From contig CAZTNW010000001.1 in NCBI GenBank assembly GCA_964614945.1, positions 186,001 to 250,000 of the forward strand: a stretch of DNA of 64,000 nt. Direction: 5' to 3'. The notes under the pieces are model-generated. The model ran no database searches. It worked only from the letters and a program-made list of their open reading frames with translations, and had not been told where the DNA came from. Origin of the DNA: CAZTNW01 sp964614945 (GTDB lineage Bacteria; Caldisericota; JANLFM01). Numbering within the stretch: position 1 is the stretch's first letter; each line of letters starts with the position of its first letter. This document shows, piece by piece, positions 43,643 through 54,651 of this stretch. Both the position numbers and the translations under genes were made by a program.

Positions 43643-43727
43643 GCCGAAGTGGCGGAACTGGCAGACGCACGGGTCTCAAAAACCCGCGAGGCTTAACCTC
43701 ATGTGGGTTCGATTCCCACCTTCGGCA
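43643..43727 (+). tRNA. tRNA-Leu (anticodon CAA)
   Basis: A class II tRNA of 85 nt. Acceptor GCCGAAG pairs with CTTCGGC plus discriminator A; anticodon stem CGGGT/ACCCG encloses loop CTCAAAA, giving anticodon CAA; a long variable arm (GCGAGGCTTAACCTCAT region) and a T-arm GTGGGTTCGATTCCCAC follow. CCA is not encoded (next bases are CTA), so the end must be added by nucleotidyltransferase. Confidence 0.95.
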
Positions 43728-43765
43728 CTATCGTTCCAGACTAAAAGATTGTAGCAGGCAGATGC

Positions 43766-44413
43766 TCAGAGGGCCATAAACTGGCTGAGCGCTTTTTCTG
43801 GATCTTGCTGAGAGAAGATCCCGGCTCCCACAACAATAATATCCACTCCTCCTTCGATCAACTGATGGACATTGCACAGGTCAATGCCGCCGTCGACCTC
43901 GAGAAGAGGGCGCTTCTTCAGAGAAATCAAGCGTTGGCGCGCTGCCTGAATCTTTCTTAAAACCTGGGGAATAAAAGATTGGCCGAAGAAACCCGGGTTT
44001 ACTGACATCAAAAGGAGGAGCTCGAATTCCTCCCAGAGGAATTCGAGCTCAGATAGAGGGGTAGCTGGATTAAGAGCGAGACCGGGTAGAGCCCCAGCTT
44101 CAACAATTTTCTGTTTCAACCGCAGAGGGTGACAACATGCTTCCAGGTGAAAGCTTAGGTAACTCGCGCCGGCATCAATAAAAGAAAGGGCAAAGCGATC
44201 CGGATCTTCCACCATCAGGTGTACATCCAAGGGAATGGTCGTATTTTGTGCAATGCTTTTGACCCAGTTCACGCCGAAGGTAATGTTGGGAACGTAGTGC
44301 CCGTCCATAATATCCAGATGAATAAGCGAAACACTTTGGCGTTCCAGCATGGCCAGAACCTGGTCGAGCCTGCAGAGATCCGCTGCTAATAGAGAAGGTG
44401 CAATTTTAGCCAT
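43766..44413 (-). CDS. rpe: ribulose-phosphate 3-epimerase
   Basis: Interconverts ribulose-5-phosphate and xylulose-5-phosphate. The 215 residues have the family blocks PSLLAADLCRLDQ, HLDIMDGHYVPNITFG (catalytic Asp and metal His), HLMVEDP, MSVNPGFFGQSFIP and EVDGGIDL. ATG 44413 is preceded by TATAAT exactly six bases away and lacks a separate Shine-Dalgarno. A perfect 15-bp inverted repeat lies at codons for ELEFLWEEFELL. It ends 38 bp from the convergent tRNA-Leu gene. Confidence 0.96.
   Translation of the reverse strand: MAKIAPSLLAADLCRLDQVLAMLERQSVSLIHLDIMDGHYVPNITFGVNWVKSIAQNTTIPLDVHLMVEDPDRFALSFIDAGASYLSFHLEACCHPLRLKQKIVEAGALPGLALNPATPLSELEFLWEEFELLLLMSVNPGFFGQSFIPQVLRKIQAARQRLISLKKRPLLEVDGGIDLCNVHQLIEGGVDIIVVGAGIFSQQDPEKALSQFMAL
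44018..44050. repeat. perfect 15-bp inverted repeat inside rpe
   Basis: GAGCTCGAATTCCTC and its exact complement are separated by CCA: 15 pairs with a 3-nt loop, the longest perfect hairpin seen here. It lies in the coding sequence for the near-palindromic peptide ELEFLWEEFEL. Confidence 0.85.
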
Positions 44414-44419
44414 TGCCTT

Positions 44420-44425
44420 ATTATA
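44420..44425 (-). promoter_or_regulatory. rpe -10 element, candidate leaderless start
   Basis: Perfect TATAAT on the minus strand, followed by AAGGCA and the rpe ATG. The -35 is weak. Transcription would start at about the A of ATG. Confidence 0.5.
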
Positions 44426-44449
44426 GGGGAATTTTGCCGCAATAGGTCA

Positions 44450-44458
44450 TGTTACAAT
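44450..44458 (+). promoter_or_regulatory. trxA extended -10 promoter
   Basis: TGTTACAAT, an extended -10 with no good -35, 34 bases before trxA. The predicted start is about 44465. It is divergent from the rpe promoter, 25 bp away. Confidence 0.45.
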
Positions 44459-44492
44459 GATGGAGCCATAAAAATCCATCGAAGGAGAGAAA

Positions 44493-44810
44493 ATGAACAA
44501 TATAAAAGAGATCAATGAGAAAGAGTTTGAGCAGGAAGTAATCCAATCACCGATCCCTGTTTTAGTAGACTTCTGGGCTCCCTGGTGTGCTCCGTGCCGA
44601 ATGCTCAGCCCAATCCTGGAAAAGTTTGCCTCTGAGGTCAAAGACAAGATCAAAGTCGTGAAAGTAAATGTAGACGAAAATCCCGGTCTCGCAGCACGTT
44701 ATAATATTCTTAGCATTCCAAACCTCCTTTTCTTTAAGGAAGGGAAAATGAACACTCAGCTCATAGGATTCCATGACGAGAAAGAATTGAGGGCAAAACT
44801 GAGTTTATAA
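44493..44810 (+). CDS. trxA: thioredoxin
   Basis: Small thiol-disulfide oxidoreductase of the cytoplasm. The 105 residues contain LVDFWAPWCAPCRMLSP with the active-site CAPC (most thioredoxins have CGPC) and the cis-Pro block NILSIPNLLFFKEGK. AAGGAG lies five bases before ATG 44493. It overlaps trxB by 1 bp, so reductase and substrate are made together. Confidence 0.96.
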   Translation: MNNIKEINEKEFEQEVIQSPIPVLVDFWAPWCAPCRMLSPILEKFASEVKDKIKVVKVNVDENPGLAARYNILSIPNLLFFKEGKMNTQLIGFHDEKELRAKLSL

Positions 44811-45727
44811 TGGTCGAGAATCTGCCACTCGTCATTGTCGGCGGTGGGCCGGCCGGGTGGAGTGCGGGTATGTATTCCGCCCGCGCTGGTCTAACGGCTT
44901 TATTGATTACTCTTCCGGGAGGAGGAGCAGCGGCCAGCTCCGATTTTATTGATAATTATCCGGGTTTTCCGGATGGGATCTCTGGTTCAGATCTAGTGAA
45001 TAAAATCAAGGAACACGCTGAGAGATTTAACTTAGAGAGCCATTTTTACCAGGTGGAAAAGGTCCTACTGGAGGGTAAACTATTCCGCATACTTGCAGGC
45101 GATAAAGAGTGGCTCGCCCAGGCCGTTATCGTTTGCACCGGCGCTAAAGCAGCCTCACTTGATGTCCCAGGCGAAAATGAGTTGAAGGGTAGAGGGGTAT
45201 CGTATTGTGCCACCTGCGATGGAGCTTTCTTCCGGGGAAAAAAGGTCTCTGTGGTGGGCGGGGGCGATTCTGCTGTTCAGGAAGCACTTTTCCTCTCCCA
45301 CCTGGCTTCAGAGGTAACAATCGTCCATCGCCGTGATCGCCTGCGTGCCTCCCAACATCTGCAGAAAATCGTTTTCGAGCGGAAGAATATTAATTTTGCC
45401 TGGAACTCACAGGTGCAAAGAATTCTGGGTAAAAATAAGGTCCAGGGCGTAGAGCTCTTCAATAAGATAAGCGGGGAGATGTCGATCATCGAAGTAGATG
45501 CCGTCTTCATATACGTTGGTTTGAAGCCAAATTCGAGTATCGTAAACGCTCTGGTGGAGCTAGATACCACAGGTGCAATCAAAACTGATTCAATGATGCG
45601 CACCCTGACTCCCGGCCTTTTCGCTGCAGGCGATGTCCGTTCCACTCCTCTGCGTCAGATAATCACCGCTAGCGCAGATGGTGCTATTGCCGCTTTAAGC
45701 GCACACCATTATCTGGAAGAAGGATGA
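44810..45727 (+). CDS. trxB: thioredoxin-disulfide reductase
   Basis: FAD- and NAD(P)H-dependent reductase of thioredoxin. The 305 residues show the FAD motif [20 protein letters not shown] at 7-26, the redox CATCDG near 130, the NADPH loop [15 protein letters not shown] and the C-terminal [10 protein letters not shown]. It is complete. Its stop lies 5 bp from the 3' end of the convergent tRNA-Leu(GAG), leaving no room for an intrinsic terminator. Confidence 0.96.
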   Translation: MVENLPLVIVGGGPAGWSAGMYSARAGLTALLITLPGGGAAASSDFIDNYPGFPDGISGSDLVNKIKEHAERFNLESHFYQVEKVLLEGKLFRILAGDKEWLAQAVIVCTGAKAASLDVPGENELKGRGVSYCATCDGAFFRGKKVSVVGGGDSAVQEALFLSHLASEVTIVHRRDRLRASQHLQKIVFERKNINFAWNSQVQRILGKNKVQGVELFNKISGEMSIIEVDAVFIYVGLKPNSSIVNALVELDTTGAIKTDSMMRTLTPGLFAAGDVRSTPLRQIITASADGAIAALSAHHYLEEG

Positions 45728-45732
45728 AGGAC

Positions 45733-45817
<85 letters not shown>

Positions 45818-45836
45818 CAGTAGTGAAGGTTGCTTC

Positions 45837-46055
45837 CTACCGGTTAAAAATGAGAAGTATTACAGAGGAGAGGGCAAAGATGACGGCCAGCACAAGGCTT
45901 ACACTTCGGAGAAATTTCTCTCGCTTTTTTTGCACTTTGAACAATGTCGCTGATCCGCCGATCGCTCCTAATCCTTCTCCCTTCGGAGACTGGAGCATAA
46001 TAAATATTATCAAAGCAACTGCTACGACAGCCTGAATTACCCAGATAACGGTCAA
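45837..46055 (-). CDS. secG: preprotein translocase subunit SecG
   Basis: Small membrane subunit of the Sec translocon. The 72 residues have two hydrophobic segments (about 4-20 and 51-68) with the cytoplasmic loop MLQSPKGEGLGAIGGS and LFKVQKKREKFL between them. It follows gpmI by 20 bp, the common glycolysis-secG arrangement. Confidence 0.93.
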   Translation of the reverse strand: MTVIWVIQAVVAVALIIFIMLQSPKGEGLGAIGGSATLFKVQKKREKFLRSVSLVLAVIFALSSVILLIFNR

Positions 46056-46075
46056 TTTTCTTTCACCTCGATTTA

Positions 46076-47623
46076 TTATACCAAAACTCTCTCGACCAAT
46101 GAAATTCCGGTCATTTCCCTGGGCTTTTCCAGTCCCATGAGAGAGAGGGCCGTGGGGGCCACATCTGCAAGAACTCCTTTCGGTCTCAGTATGCAGGACC
46201 TCCCCTGCGGGTCCAGCAAGAAAAAAGGTACGGGGTTTGTCGTATGTGCTGTCAGTGTATCGCCAGAGACCAGGTCAACTTTCTGCTCCGCGTTCCCATG
46301 ATCCGCGGTGATAAGCATCACGGTATCATGTTTTCTGCAGGCCTGCCAAACTATTCCAACGCAGTAATCTACAACCTCAGCGGCAAGGGCGGTCGCCTCT
46401 ATTTTCCCTGTGTGTCCCACCATATCTAAATTGGCATAGTTCATGACAACAAGGCCATATCTTTCCTCCTTAATTCGCTGCACTACCTCCTCGGTAACTC
46501 TGGTGGCGCTCATTTCCGGCATCAAATCATAAGTTGGTACTTGAGGCGAGGGAATCAGCACTCGCTCTTCTCCCGGGAAAGCTAGCTCCCGGCCGCCGGA
46601 GAAAAAATAAGTGATATGGGCATATTTTTCCGTCTCGGCGATGCGTAACTGCCTCAAACCGGCCCGGCTGACAACTTCTCCAAGGGTGTTGGTGACGAAA
46701 TCTGGAGGAAAAACCACTGGAAGCGAGAAGGAGGAGTCGTACTCGGTCATGCACAGGTAATGCACTTGTGGCCAGCGAGCCCGCTTGAAGCCAGAAAAGC
46801 CAAACAGAGCAAATGCGGCTGTCAACTCGCGAGCTCTGTCGGGGCGAAAATTAAAATGAATTACTGCATCTCCCTCCTCAATCAAGCCGATGGGGTTGCC
46901 TCCAATATCCTCAATCACTGTGGGAAGAACGAACTCGTCGGTCAAACCCTGGTCGTAGGATGCCATTAAGGCGTCAGATGCACTTTCCGCCCTCGCTCCT
47001 TTCCCTTCCGTCATGGCTTGATAGGCTTTTTGCAGACGATCCCAGCGCTTGTCTCTGTCCATCGCATAGTACCGCCCCTGAACTGTCGCTACAGCTCCGA
47101 TATCAAGCTCTCTCATCTTTTTTTCCAGCGCGAGAATGTATTCTCGAGCGACGCGCGGCGGGGTATCTCTGCCATCGAGAAAGGCGTGGATGAATACGCG
47201 GGGAACCCTTTCTCTCTTTGCCAGCTCGAGCAAGGCAAAGAGATGGGAGATATGGCTGTGTATTCCCCCGTCCGAAAGCAGCCCTAAAAGATGAAGGGCA
47301 TGGTTTGTACTCCGAGCCCTCTTCATGGCCTCAAGCAGCGCTGGCAAATGGAAAAACTCACCTTCGCGGATTGAGCGGTTGATTCGAACGAGATCCTGGT
47401 ATATGATCCGCCCTGCCCCCAAATTCAAATGGCCCACTTCCGAGTTTCCCATCTGCCCCTCGGGCAGCCCCACGGCCTCTCCTGAACACAACAGCTCCGT
47501 ATGAGGGAATTGAGTCGCAAAAGATTTCATCCAGACGGTGTTCGCCAGCAGTATGGCATTCCCCCGGGGATCGGAACTTAAACCCCAGCCATCTAAAATG
47601 CAGAGAAGGATTCTCCTGGGCAA
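46076..47623 (-). CDS. gpmI: 2,3-bisphosphoglycerate-independent phosphoglycerate mutase
   Basis: Manganese-dependent mutase interconverting 3- and 2-phosphoglycerate. The 515 residues start ILLCILDGWGLSSDPRGNAI, contain the catalytic Ser in GNSEVGHLNLGAGRIIYQDL, HIFLDGRDTPP-type block FIHAFLDGRDTPPR and late metal ligands in MLITADHGNAEQ and AHTTNPVPF. It follows pgk by 4 bp. Confidence 0.97.
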   Translation of the reverse strand: MPRRILLCILDGWGLSSDPRGNAILLANTVWMKSFATQFPHTELLCSGEAVGLPEGQMGNSEVGHLNLGAGRIIYQDLVRINRSIREGEFFHLPALLEAMKRARSTNHALHLLGLLSDGGIHSHISHLFALLELAKRERVPRVFIHAFLDGRDTPPRVAREYILALEKKMRELDIGAVATVQGRYYAMDRDKRWDRLQKAYQAMTEGKGARAESASDALMASYDQGLTDEFVLPTVIEDIGGNPIGLIEEGDAVIHFNFRPDRARELTAAFALFGFSGFKRARWPQVHYLCMTEYDSSFSLPVVFPPDFVTNTLGEVVSRAGLRQLRIAETEKYAHITYFFSGGRELAFPGEERVLIPSPQVPTYDLMPEMSATRVTEEVVQRIKEERYGLVVMNYANLDMVGHTGKIEATALAAEVVDYCVGIVWQACRKHDTVMLITADHGNAEQKVDLVSGDTLTAHTTNPVPFFLLDPQGRSCILRPKGVLADVAPTALSLMGLEKPREMTGISLVERVLV

Positions 47624-47627
47624 AGCA

Positions 47628-48809
47628 CTAATCTTTCAATATCTCTATCCCAGGAAGCTTGCGACCCTCGAGGAACTCTAAGCAAGCGCCGCCCCCTGTG
47701 GATACGTGGCTCATTTTGTCGGTGAGTCCAAATTTCTGCACCGCTGCAGCGGAATCTCCTCCGCCCACAATGGTTAGGGCATCAGCCTTGGCCATGGCTT
47801 CGGCTACAGCCCTGGTACCTTGCTCGTAAGGCGGAATCTCAAAAACACCGAGAGGGCCATTCCAGATAATTGTTTTTGCGGTGAGGATTTTTTGGGTGAA
47901 GAGATCGCAGGTCCTCGGTCCAATATCCACCCCTGCGAAACCCGAAGGGATTTCCTCAACTTTTACGATCCGATGCTTACCTCCCGACTCCAAGCTGGAA
48001 GCCACTACTAAATCGAGAGGGAGCAGAAGCTCTACCCCGATCTCATCTGCTTGGCCAAGAATCTCCCGCGCTTTCTCCAAAAGGTCGTCCTCGCAGATGG
48101 AGGTTCCGATCTCAAGCCCTTTAGCTTTTAAAAAGGTGTAGGACATGCCTCCGCCCACAAGAAGGGTGTTTACTTTTGCCAGCAGATTTCCCAATAATTT
48201 GAGCTTATCCGAGATCTTTGCACCGCCCGTGATGGCCAGTAAGGGTTTAACGGGTTGCTCCAAAACCCTGCTCAGGCACTCCACTTCTTTTTGCATTAAA
48301 AAACCTGCACATGAAGGCAAATAGTGCGCTACTCCTTCGGTAGAAGCATGAGCCCTGTGCGCGGTGCCGAAGGCATCGTTTACATAAAGTTGGCCGAGCC
48401 GAGCAAGAGCCTGAGCGAAAGAAAGGACATTCCTCTCCTCCTCGGGATGGAAGCGCAGGTTCTCCAGCATCAAAATTTGCCCATCCGCAAGCCGATGCGC
48501 CTCCTCCTCCACTTTGCTTCCCACGCAATCTTCGGCCATCCTCACCTCCTGAGCAATCAACTCGCCCAATCGATGAGCTACCGGCTTCAGTCGGAGTCGC
48601 TCTACAACCTGGCCATCGGGGCGGCCGAGGTGGGACATAAGAATCACCTTAGCGCCGCGGGAGAAAAGATATTGAATTGTGGGCAAAGCAGCTCGAATCC
48701 GGCTGTCGTCAGTTATCCTGCCGCTGGATTTATCAAGGGGGACATTAAAATCGACCCGTACGAGCACTCTCTTTGCCTGAATCGGGAAATCCTTCAAAAG
48801 GCGCAGCAC
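47628..48809 (-). CDS. pgk: phosphoglycerate kinase
   Basis: ATP-forming step of lower glycolysis. The 393 residues include VRVDFNVPLD near 18, LMSHLGRP, the central LAITGGAKISDKL and the glycine-rich nucleotide site IVGGGDSAAAVQKFG near 350. It follows gap by 4 bp and precedes gpmI by 4 bp, so gap-pgk-gpmI is one coupled unit. Confidence 0.98.
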   Translation of the reverse strand: MLRLLKDFPIQAKRVLVRVDFNVPLDKSSGRITDDSRIRAALPTIQYLFSRGAKVILMSHLGRPDGQVVERLRLKPVAHRLGELIAQEVRMAEDCVGSKVEEEAHRLADGQILMLENLRFHPEEERNVLSFAQALARLGQLYVNDAFGTAHRAHASTEGVAHYLPSCAGFLMQKEVECLSRVLEQPVKPLLAITGGAKISDKLKLLGNLLAKVNTLLVGGGMSYTFLKAKGLEIGTSICEDDLLEKAREILGQADEIGVELLLPLDLVVASSLESGGKHRIVKVEEIPSGFAGVDIGPRTCDLFTQKILTAKTIIWNGPLGVFEIPPYEQGTRAVAEAMAKADALTIVGGGDSAAAVQKFGLTDKMSHVSTGGGACLEFLEGRKLPGIEILKD

Positions 48810-48813
48810 TTAA

Positions 48814-51118
<2,305 letters not shown>

Positions 51119-51122
51119 ATTA

Positions 51123-52484
51123 TTACGTCCTCCGCCTATGTTTAGCTTTCAAGATCACTCCCCAGAGGCTCTGCGCCAATTTAGACGGATCGTGCCTTAC
51201 GACCTGCTCTTCCATCGCCAGATCGGCAATCACAGGTATCACTCCCAGGGCGCGGACTTTTTCTGTGTCTATCCTAACCGGCTCGGCTAGCTCCAACCTG
51301 TATCTCTTCAACGCCTCTTCAGAAATGGAGGCCCTGTTGATCAGGCAATAATCGCATGTTTTACTTCCGGCATGAGAGAAGAGAACGCGCAAGTGATCGC
51401 TGACGGTGAAATCATCTGTCTCTCCATGCTCGGTCATGATGTTGGCTACATAAATTTTCGTGGCCCAGGATTCCTTAATCGCCATCGACACTTCCCGCTG
51501 GAGGATGGGAGGAATTACGCTGGTGAATAGGCTGCCAGGGCCAAGAATGATAGCATCAGCAGTCCTGATCAGCTCGAGAACCTCGGCTAAGGGCTGGGAA
51601 TCAACCGGTTTAAGCGACAGACTCTTTATTTTCTTCCCTGCTTGCCTAATCCTTGTTTCTCCTTCCTCTATCGTGCCGTCCTCGAATTCCGCCCGCAGGG
51701 TAACGTCATTCAAAGTGATGGGAAGGGCTTTACCTTTAACTCGCAGCACTTGAGAAGCCGATATTACCGCCTGGCCGAAATCCCCCGTTATCTTAGTCAA
51801 GGCGGCGATAAAAATATTGCCAAAATTGTGGCCACCCAAGGAAGGCCCTTCCTCAAAGCGATACTGGAAGAGATCCTCCATCAAAGGCTCGGTATCAGAT
51901 AACGCCACAAGGCAGCTGCGGATGTCACCGGGGGGTAAAATGCCCAGCTCTTGTCTTAATCTACCGGAGCTTCCACCGTCATCGGCCACAGTTACCAACG
52001 CAGTTGGCTCCACAGGCAGCTGCTTAATGCCACGTAAAAGAGTGGAAAGACCGGTTCCGCCTCCAATCGCCACGATTTTCAGGCTTTTGCGCGGCAGTCT
52101 TTTTTCGAAGACAATGTCAGCTAGTTTCTGTCTGTGCTCCGGCAGAATGACTGAGACCAGGGACTCGATCAGTTTTTTTACACCGTATACGATCAGAGTA
52201 ACGGCTACGATCAAAAAGCCCAGAGCGATAATTTCCCGCCAGGGATCGTTTAAGGGGGAGAACGGTAGTTGGGCGAATAAATACTGCAGCGCGCTTTTGA
52301 TGCGCAAAAGCACAGTCCAATCAAGGAAGAAGAGCAGAACCCCGCCAATTAAAATTAAAAGGCCAAGGATAATGATAAGAATCCAGCGCTTGACGTGCAT
52401 CCCGGGATAGAACCATTTGAAAATACTCTTAAGCTTGTCTCTGATTGTTCGACAGGCCGGCCTGACCCTCATATCGCTTTTCAC
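51123..52484 (-). CDS. yvcK: YvcK/CofD-like gluconeogenesis factor with N-terminal membrane segments
   Basis: Homologue of Bacillus YvcK, which binds UDP-sugars and affects central carbon metabolism and cell shape. After an N-terminal part with two hydrophobic segments (about 33-53 and 83-103) the 453-residue protein has VAIGGGTGLSTLLRGIKQLP, TVADDGGSSGRLRQELG and GDIRSCLVALSD, then GHNFGNIFIAALTKITGDF. The membrane part is found in some relatives of this family. Next to rpoN and gap it may influence lower glycolysis. It is not evidence of F420 synthesis. Confidence 0.9.
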   Translation of the reverse strand: MKSDMRVRPACRTIRDKLKSIFKWFYPGMHVKRWILIIILGLLILIGGVLLFFLDWTVLLRIKSALQYLFAQLPFSPLNDPWREIIALGFLIVAVTLIVYGVKKLIESLVSVILPEHRQKLADIVFEKRLPRKSLKIVAIGGGTGLSTLLRGIKQLPVEPTALVTVADDGGSSGRLRQELGILPPGDIRSCLVALSDTEPLMEDLFQYRFEEGPSLGGHNFGNIFIAALTKITGDFGQAVISASQVLRVKGKALPITLNDVTLRAEFEDGTIEEGETRIRQAGKKIKSLSLKPVDSQPLAEVLELIRTADAIILGPGSLFTSVIPPILQREVSMAIKESWATKIYVANIMTEHGETDDFTVSDHLRVLFSHAGSKTCDYCLINRASISEEALKRYRLELAEPVRIDTEKVRALGVIPVIADLAMEEQVVRHDPSKLAQSLWGVILKAKHRRRT

Positions 52485-52828
52485 TTACCGAACATGCGGC
52501 TGAAAAATGTAGAAAAAATGGAGAAAAGCAGAGCAGCGATCAAAGCCGTCCAGAAACTATCTACCAGAATATGGGGGGTAAAAATAGATATCACCGCCCA
52601 GAAGAGCAAGCCATTCAAAATTAGAGTAAATAGACCTAAAGTTAGCACAGTTAAGGGAAGGGAAATAACAACGAGCAGAGGTTTCAAGAGGGCGTTCGCC
52701 ACTGCCAAGAGAGCGGCGGCGGCCAGGCCCCACCAAAGACTCTCCACATAGAATCCGAGGCCAAACTCCCTCAGTACGTAGGCAGTGAAGAGAAAGGCTA
52801 GAGTATTTAAAATTAACCGTACGATCAA
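52481..52828 (-). CDS. small integral membrane protein, phage-holin-4-like (DUF360) family
   Basis: A 115-residue protein with about four membrane helices. The pattern LLAVANALLKPLLVVISLPL and TLGLFTLILNGLLFW is the hallmark of the family often called Phage_holin_4_2. The name is historical: these are ordinary chromosomal membrane proteins of unknown role in Firmicutes-like and actinobacterial genomes. It overlaps yvcK by 4 bp and follows uvrC by 8 bp. Confidence 0.88.
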   Translation of the reverse strand: MIVRLILNTLAFLFTAYVLREFGLGFYVESLWWGLAAAALLAVANALLKPLLVVISLPLTVLTLGLFTLILNGLLFWAVISIFTPHILVDSFWTALIAALLFSIFSTFFSRMFGK

Positions 52829-52836
52829 GTCGCCTC

Positions 52837-54651
52837 CTAAGCTGCCCCCAACGGGGGAGAACCATGCAAATAAGTATAAATCTTCCGCGCAGTTTTTTCT
52901 CCCAGCCCGGGCACGCTGGCAATTTCAAGGAAAGAAGCCTTCTTCAACGCCAGAAAAGAATTGAACACTTTAAGCAGGATCCTTTTTTTAGCCTCGCCGA
53001 TACCAGGTATTTCATCCAGTCTGGAATAATAGAGTCTTTTTCCGCGCAATTTCCGGTGGTAAGCAAGTGCAAAACGATGAGCTTCGTCCCGTACTCGCTG
53101 CAAGAGCTGCAGAACAGGTGAGTTGGCCGGAAGAGCCAGGGGGTCGGGAAATTGAGGGGAGAAAATATTCTCCTCCTCCTTCGCTAAAGCTATAATCTCT
53201 ACTCTCGCCTGTATCTCTCGCAGGCTCTCTAAAGCAACTCCCAGGTGTCCCTTTCCGCCATCAATCAATATGAGATCCGGTAGAGGCTCCTCGGAGGAAA
53301 TCCGTCTTCTTAAAAGCTCACTTAAAGCCGCGTAGTCGTCCTGCCCGGCACGACGAATTTTGTAATGTCGGTAGCCCTTTTTTTCCTTTTCCCCTCTCCG
53401 AAAAAGCACCCTAGAGCCGACAATTTCCCCACTGGCCAAATTGGAAATGTCGTAGCCCTCAATTAAAGTCGGGAGCCTGGACAAACCCAGTAAATCTTTA
53501 GCTGCCTGAAGCAGTTTTTGACTCGAAAAAGGAGAGCCCGCCCCTCGTAAGTTGAGGGCGAGATGATCGCGCGCATTCGCGAGGGCAATTTTCATCTGTT
53601 CTGCTTTCTCGCCCCTCTTCGGACAGGACGATAAGTTTGCATGCTTCTCTTCCCATGACCAGAGTTTTAGCACCTCCTCCTCTGGCAAACTCTGGTTAAC
53701 TACTATCTCTCCTGGCAGGTCGGCGACGCCTGTATAGTATTGGATCAAACCCACCTTGACAATCTCCGCCAGACTTTCCCCTTTTGCTCCCAGGAAGAAA
53801 AAGTGCTCTTCACCTATTAATCTCCCGGCGCGAATTTTTAGAACTTCCATGCAGGTTTGGCCTCCTTCTTGGTGAAAGGCTACGAGGTCCCGGTTGACAG
53901 CTTTGGCAGTGATTGCAGCCTGGCTCTGCATGACCCTGCGCAGGGAAAATATCTGGTCCCTAATGTGTGCAGCTCCCTCGAAGTTTAGCTTGCGCGCGTT
54001 CTCCTTCATCCGGTTCTCGAGGATGGAGAGGAGATCATCCCCTCTTCCCTCAAGAAAGAGGATGACCCCTCGCACCGCCTGCTGATAATCTTCCTGGCTA
54101 ACCTTACCCCTACAGGGAGCTGAACAGCGCCGGATTCTGTATTCCAGACAGGGCCCCCTCGTCTGGCCTGGAACAAGCCTGACCTTGCAGCTGGGTACCT
54201 GGAAAAGCTCTTTCAAAGTCTTTAAGGTCGACCGCAGCGCTTTTGCATTGGTGAAGGGGCCGAAATAGCGATTTTTTCCTCCCCGCCGCATCCGAACGAT
54301 TGACAAACGAGGGAAGGGCTCAGCCAGGCTTACCTGGAGATAGGGAAATTTCTTGTCATCCTTCAAACGAATATTCAGGGGGGGCTGAAATGCCTTTGCC
54401 AGGGTGGCCTCGGTGATCAAGGCCTCTACTTCATTGCTGGTTACAATAAAGCGCAAATCAGCAGCCCTTTCCCGGATCATCCTTTCCTTCTGGCCGAGGC
54501 TGTGCAAAGGTCCAAGGTAAGCTTTCATCCTCTCTTTAAGTGAGACGGCCTTTCCGACATAGATGCATTGCCCCTCTTCATCAAAAAACTGATAAACTCC
54601 CGGAGAATTAGGAAGGGATAATGCTTTGTTCTTCCAAGCAATTTCTGTCAT
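52837..54651 (-). CDS. uvrC: excinuclease ABC subunit C
   Basis: Dual-incision nuclease of nucleotide excision repair. I start at ATG 54651, preceded by GAGGG five bases away; the reading frame upstream to 54765 lies inside uvrA and is not family-like. The 604 residues comprise a GIY-YIG domain (GVYQFFDEEGQCIYVGKAV), a UVR helical motif, the RNase H-like endonuclease (LPTLIEGYDISN, DLILIDGGKGHLG) and C-terminal helix-hairpin-helix repeats ending LGEKTARKIYTYLHG. It overlaps the uvrA C-terminus by 44 bp. Confidence 0.96.
   Translation of the reverse strand: MTEIAWKNKALSLPNSPGVYQFFDEEGQCIYVGKAVSLKERMKAYLGPLHSLGQKERMIRERAADLRFIVTSNEVEALITEATLAKAFQPPLNIRLKDDKKFPYLQVSLAEPFPRLSIVRMRRGGKNRYFGPFTNAKALRSTLKTLKELFQVPSCKVRLVPGQTRGPCLEYRIRRCSAPCRGKVSQEDYQQAVRGVILFLEGRGDDLLSILENRMKENARKLNFEGAAHIRDQIFSLRRVMQSQAAITAKAVNRDLVAFHQEGGQTCMEVLKIRAGRLIGEEHFFFLGAKGESLAEIVKVGLIQYYTGVADLPGEIVVNQSLPEEEVLKLWSWEEKHANLSSCPKRGEKAEQMKIALANARDHLALNLRGAGSPFSSQKLLQAAKDLLGLSRLPTLIEGYDISNLASGEIVGSRVLFRRGEKEKKGYRHYKIRRAGQDDYAALSELLRRRISSEEPLPDLILIDGGKGHLGVALESLREIQARVEIIALAKEEENIFSPQFPDPLALPANSPVLQLLQRVRDEAHRFALAYHRKLRGKRLYYSRLDEIPGIGEAKKRILLKVFNSFLALKKASFLEIASVPGLGEKTARKIYTYLHGSPPLGAA

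Noticed and set aside
52481..52828. Holin-like gene as a sign of prophage.
   Set aside because: The family is common in ordinary chromosomes and there are no other phage genes nearby.
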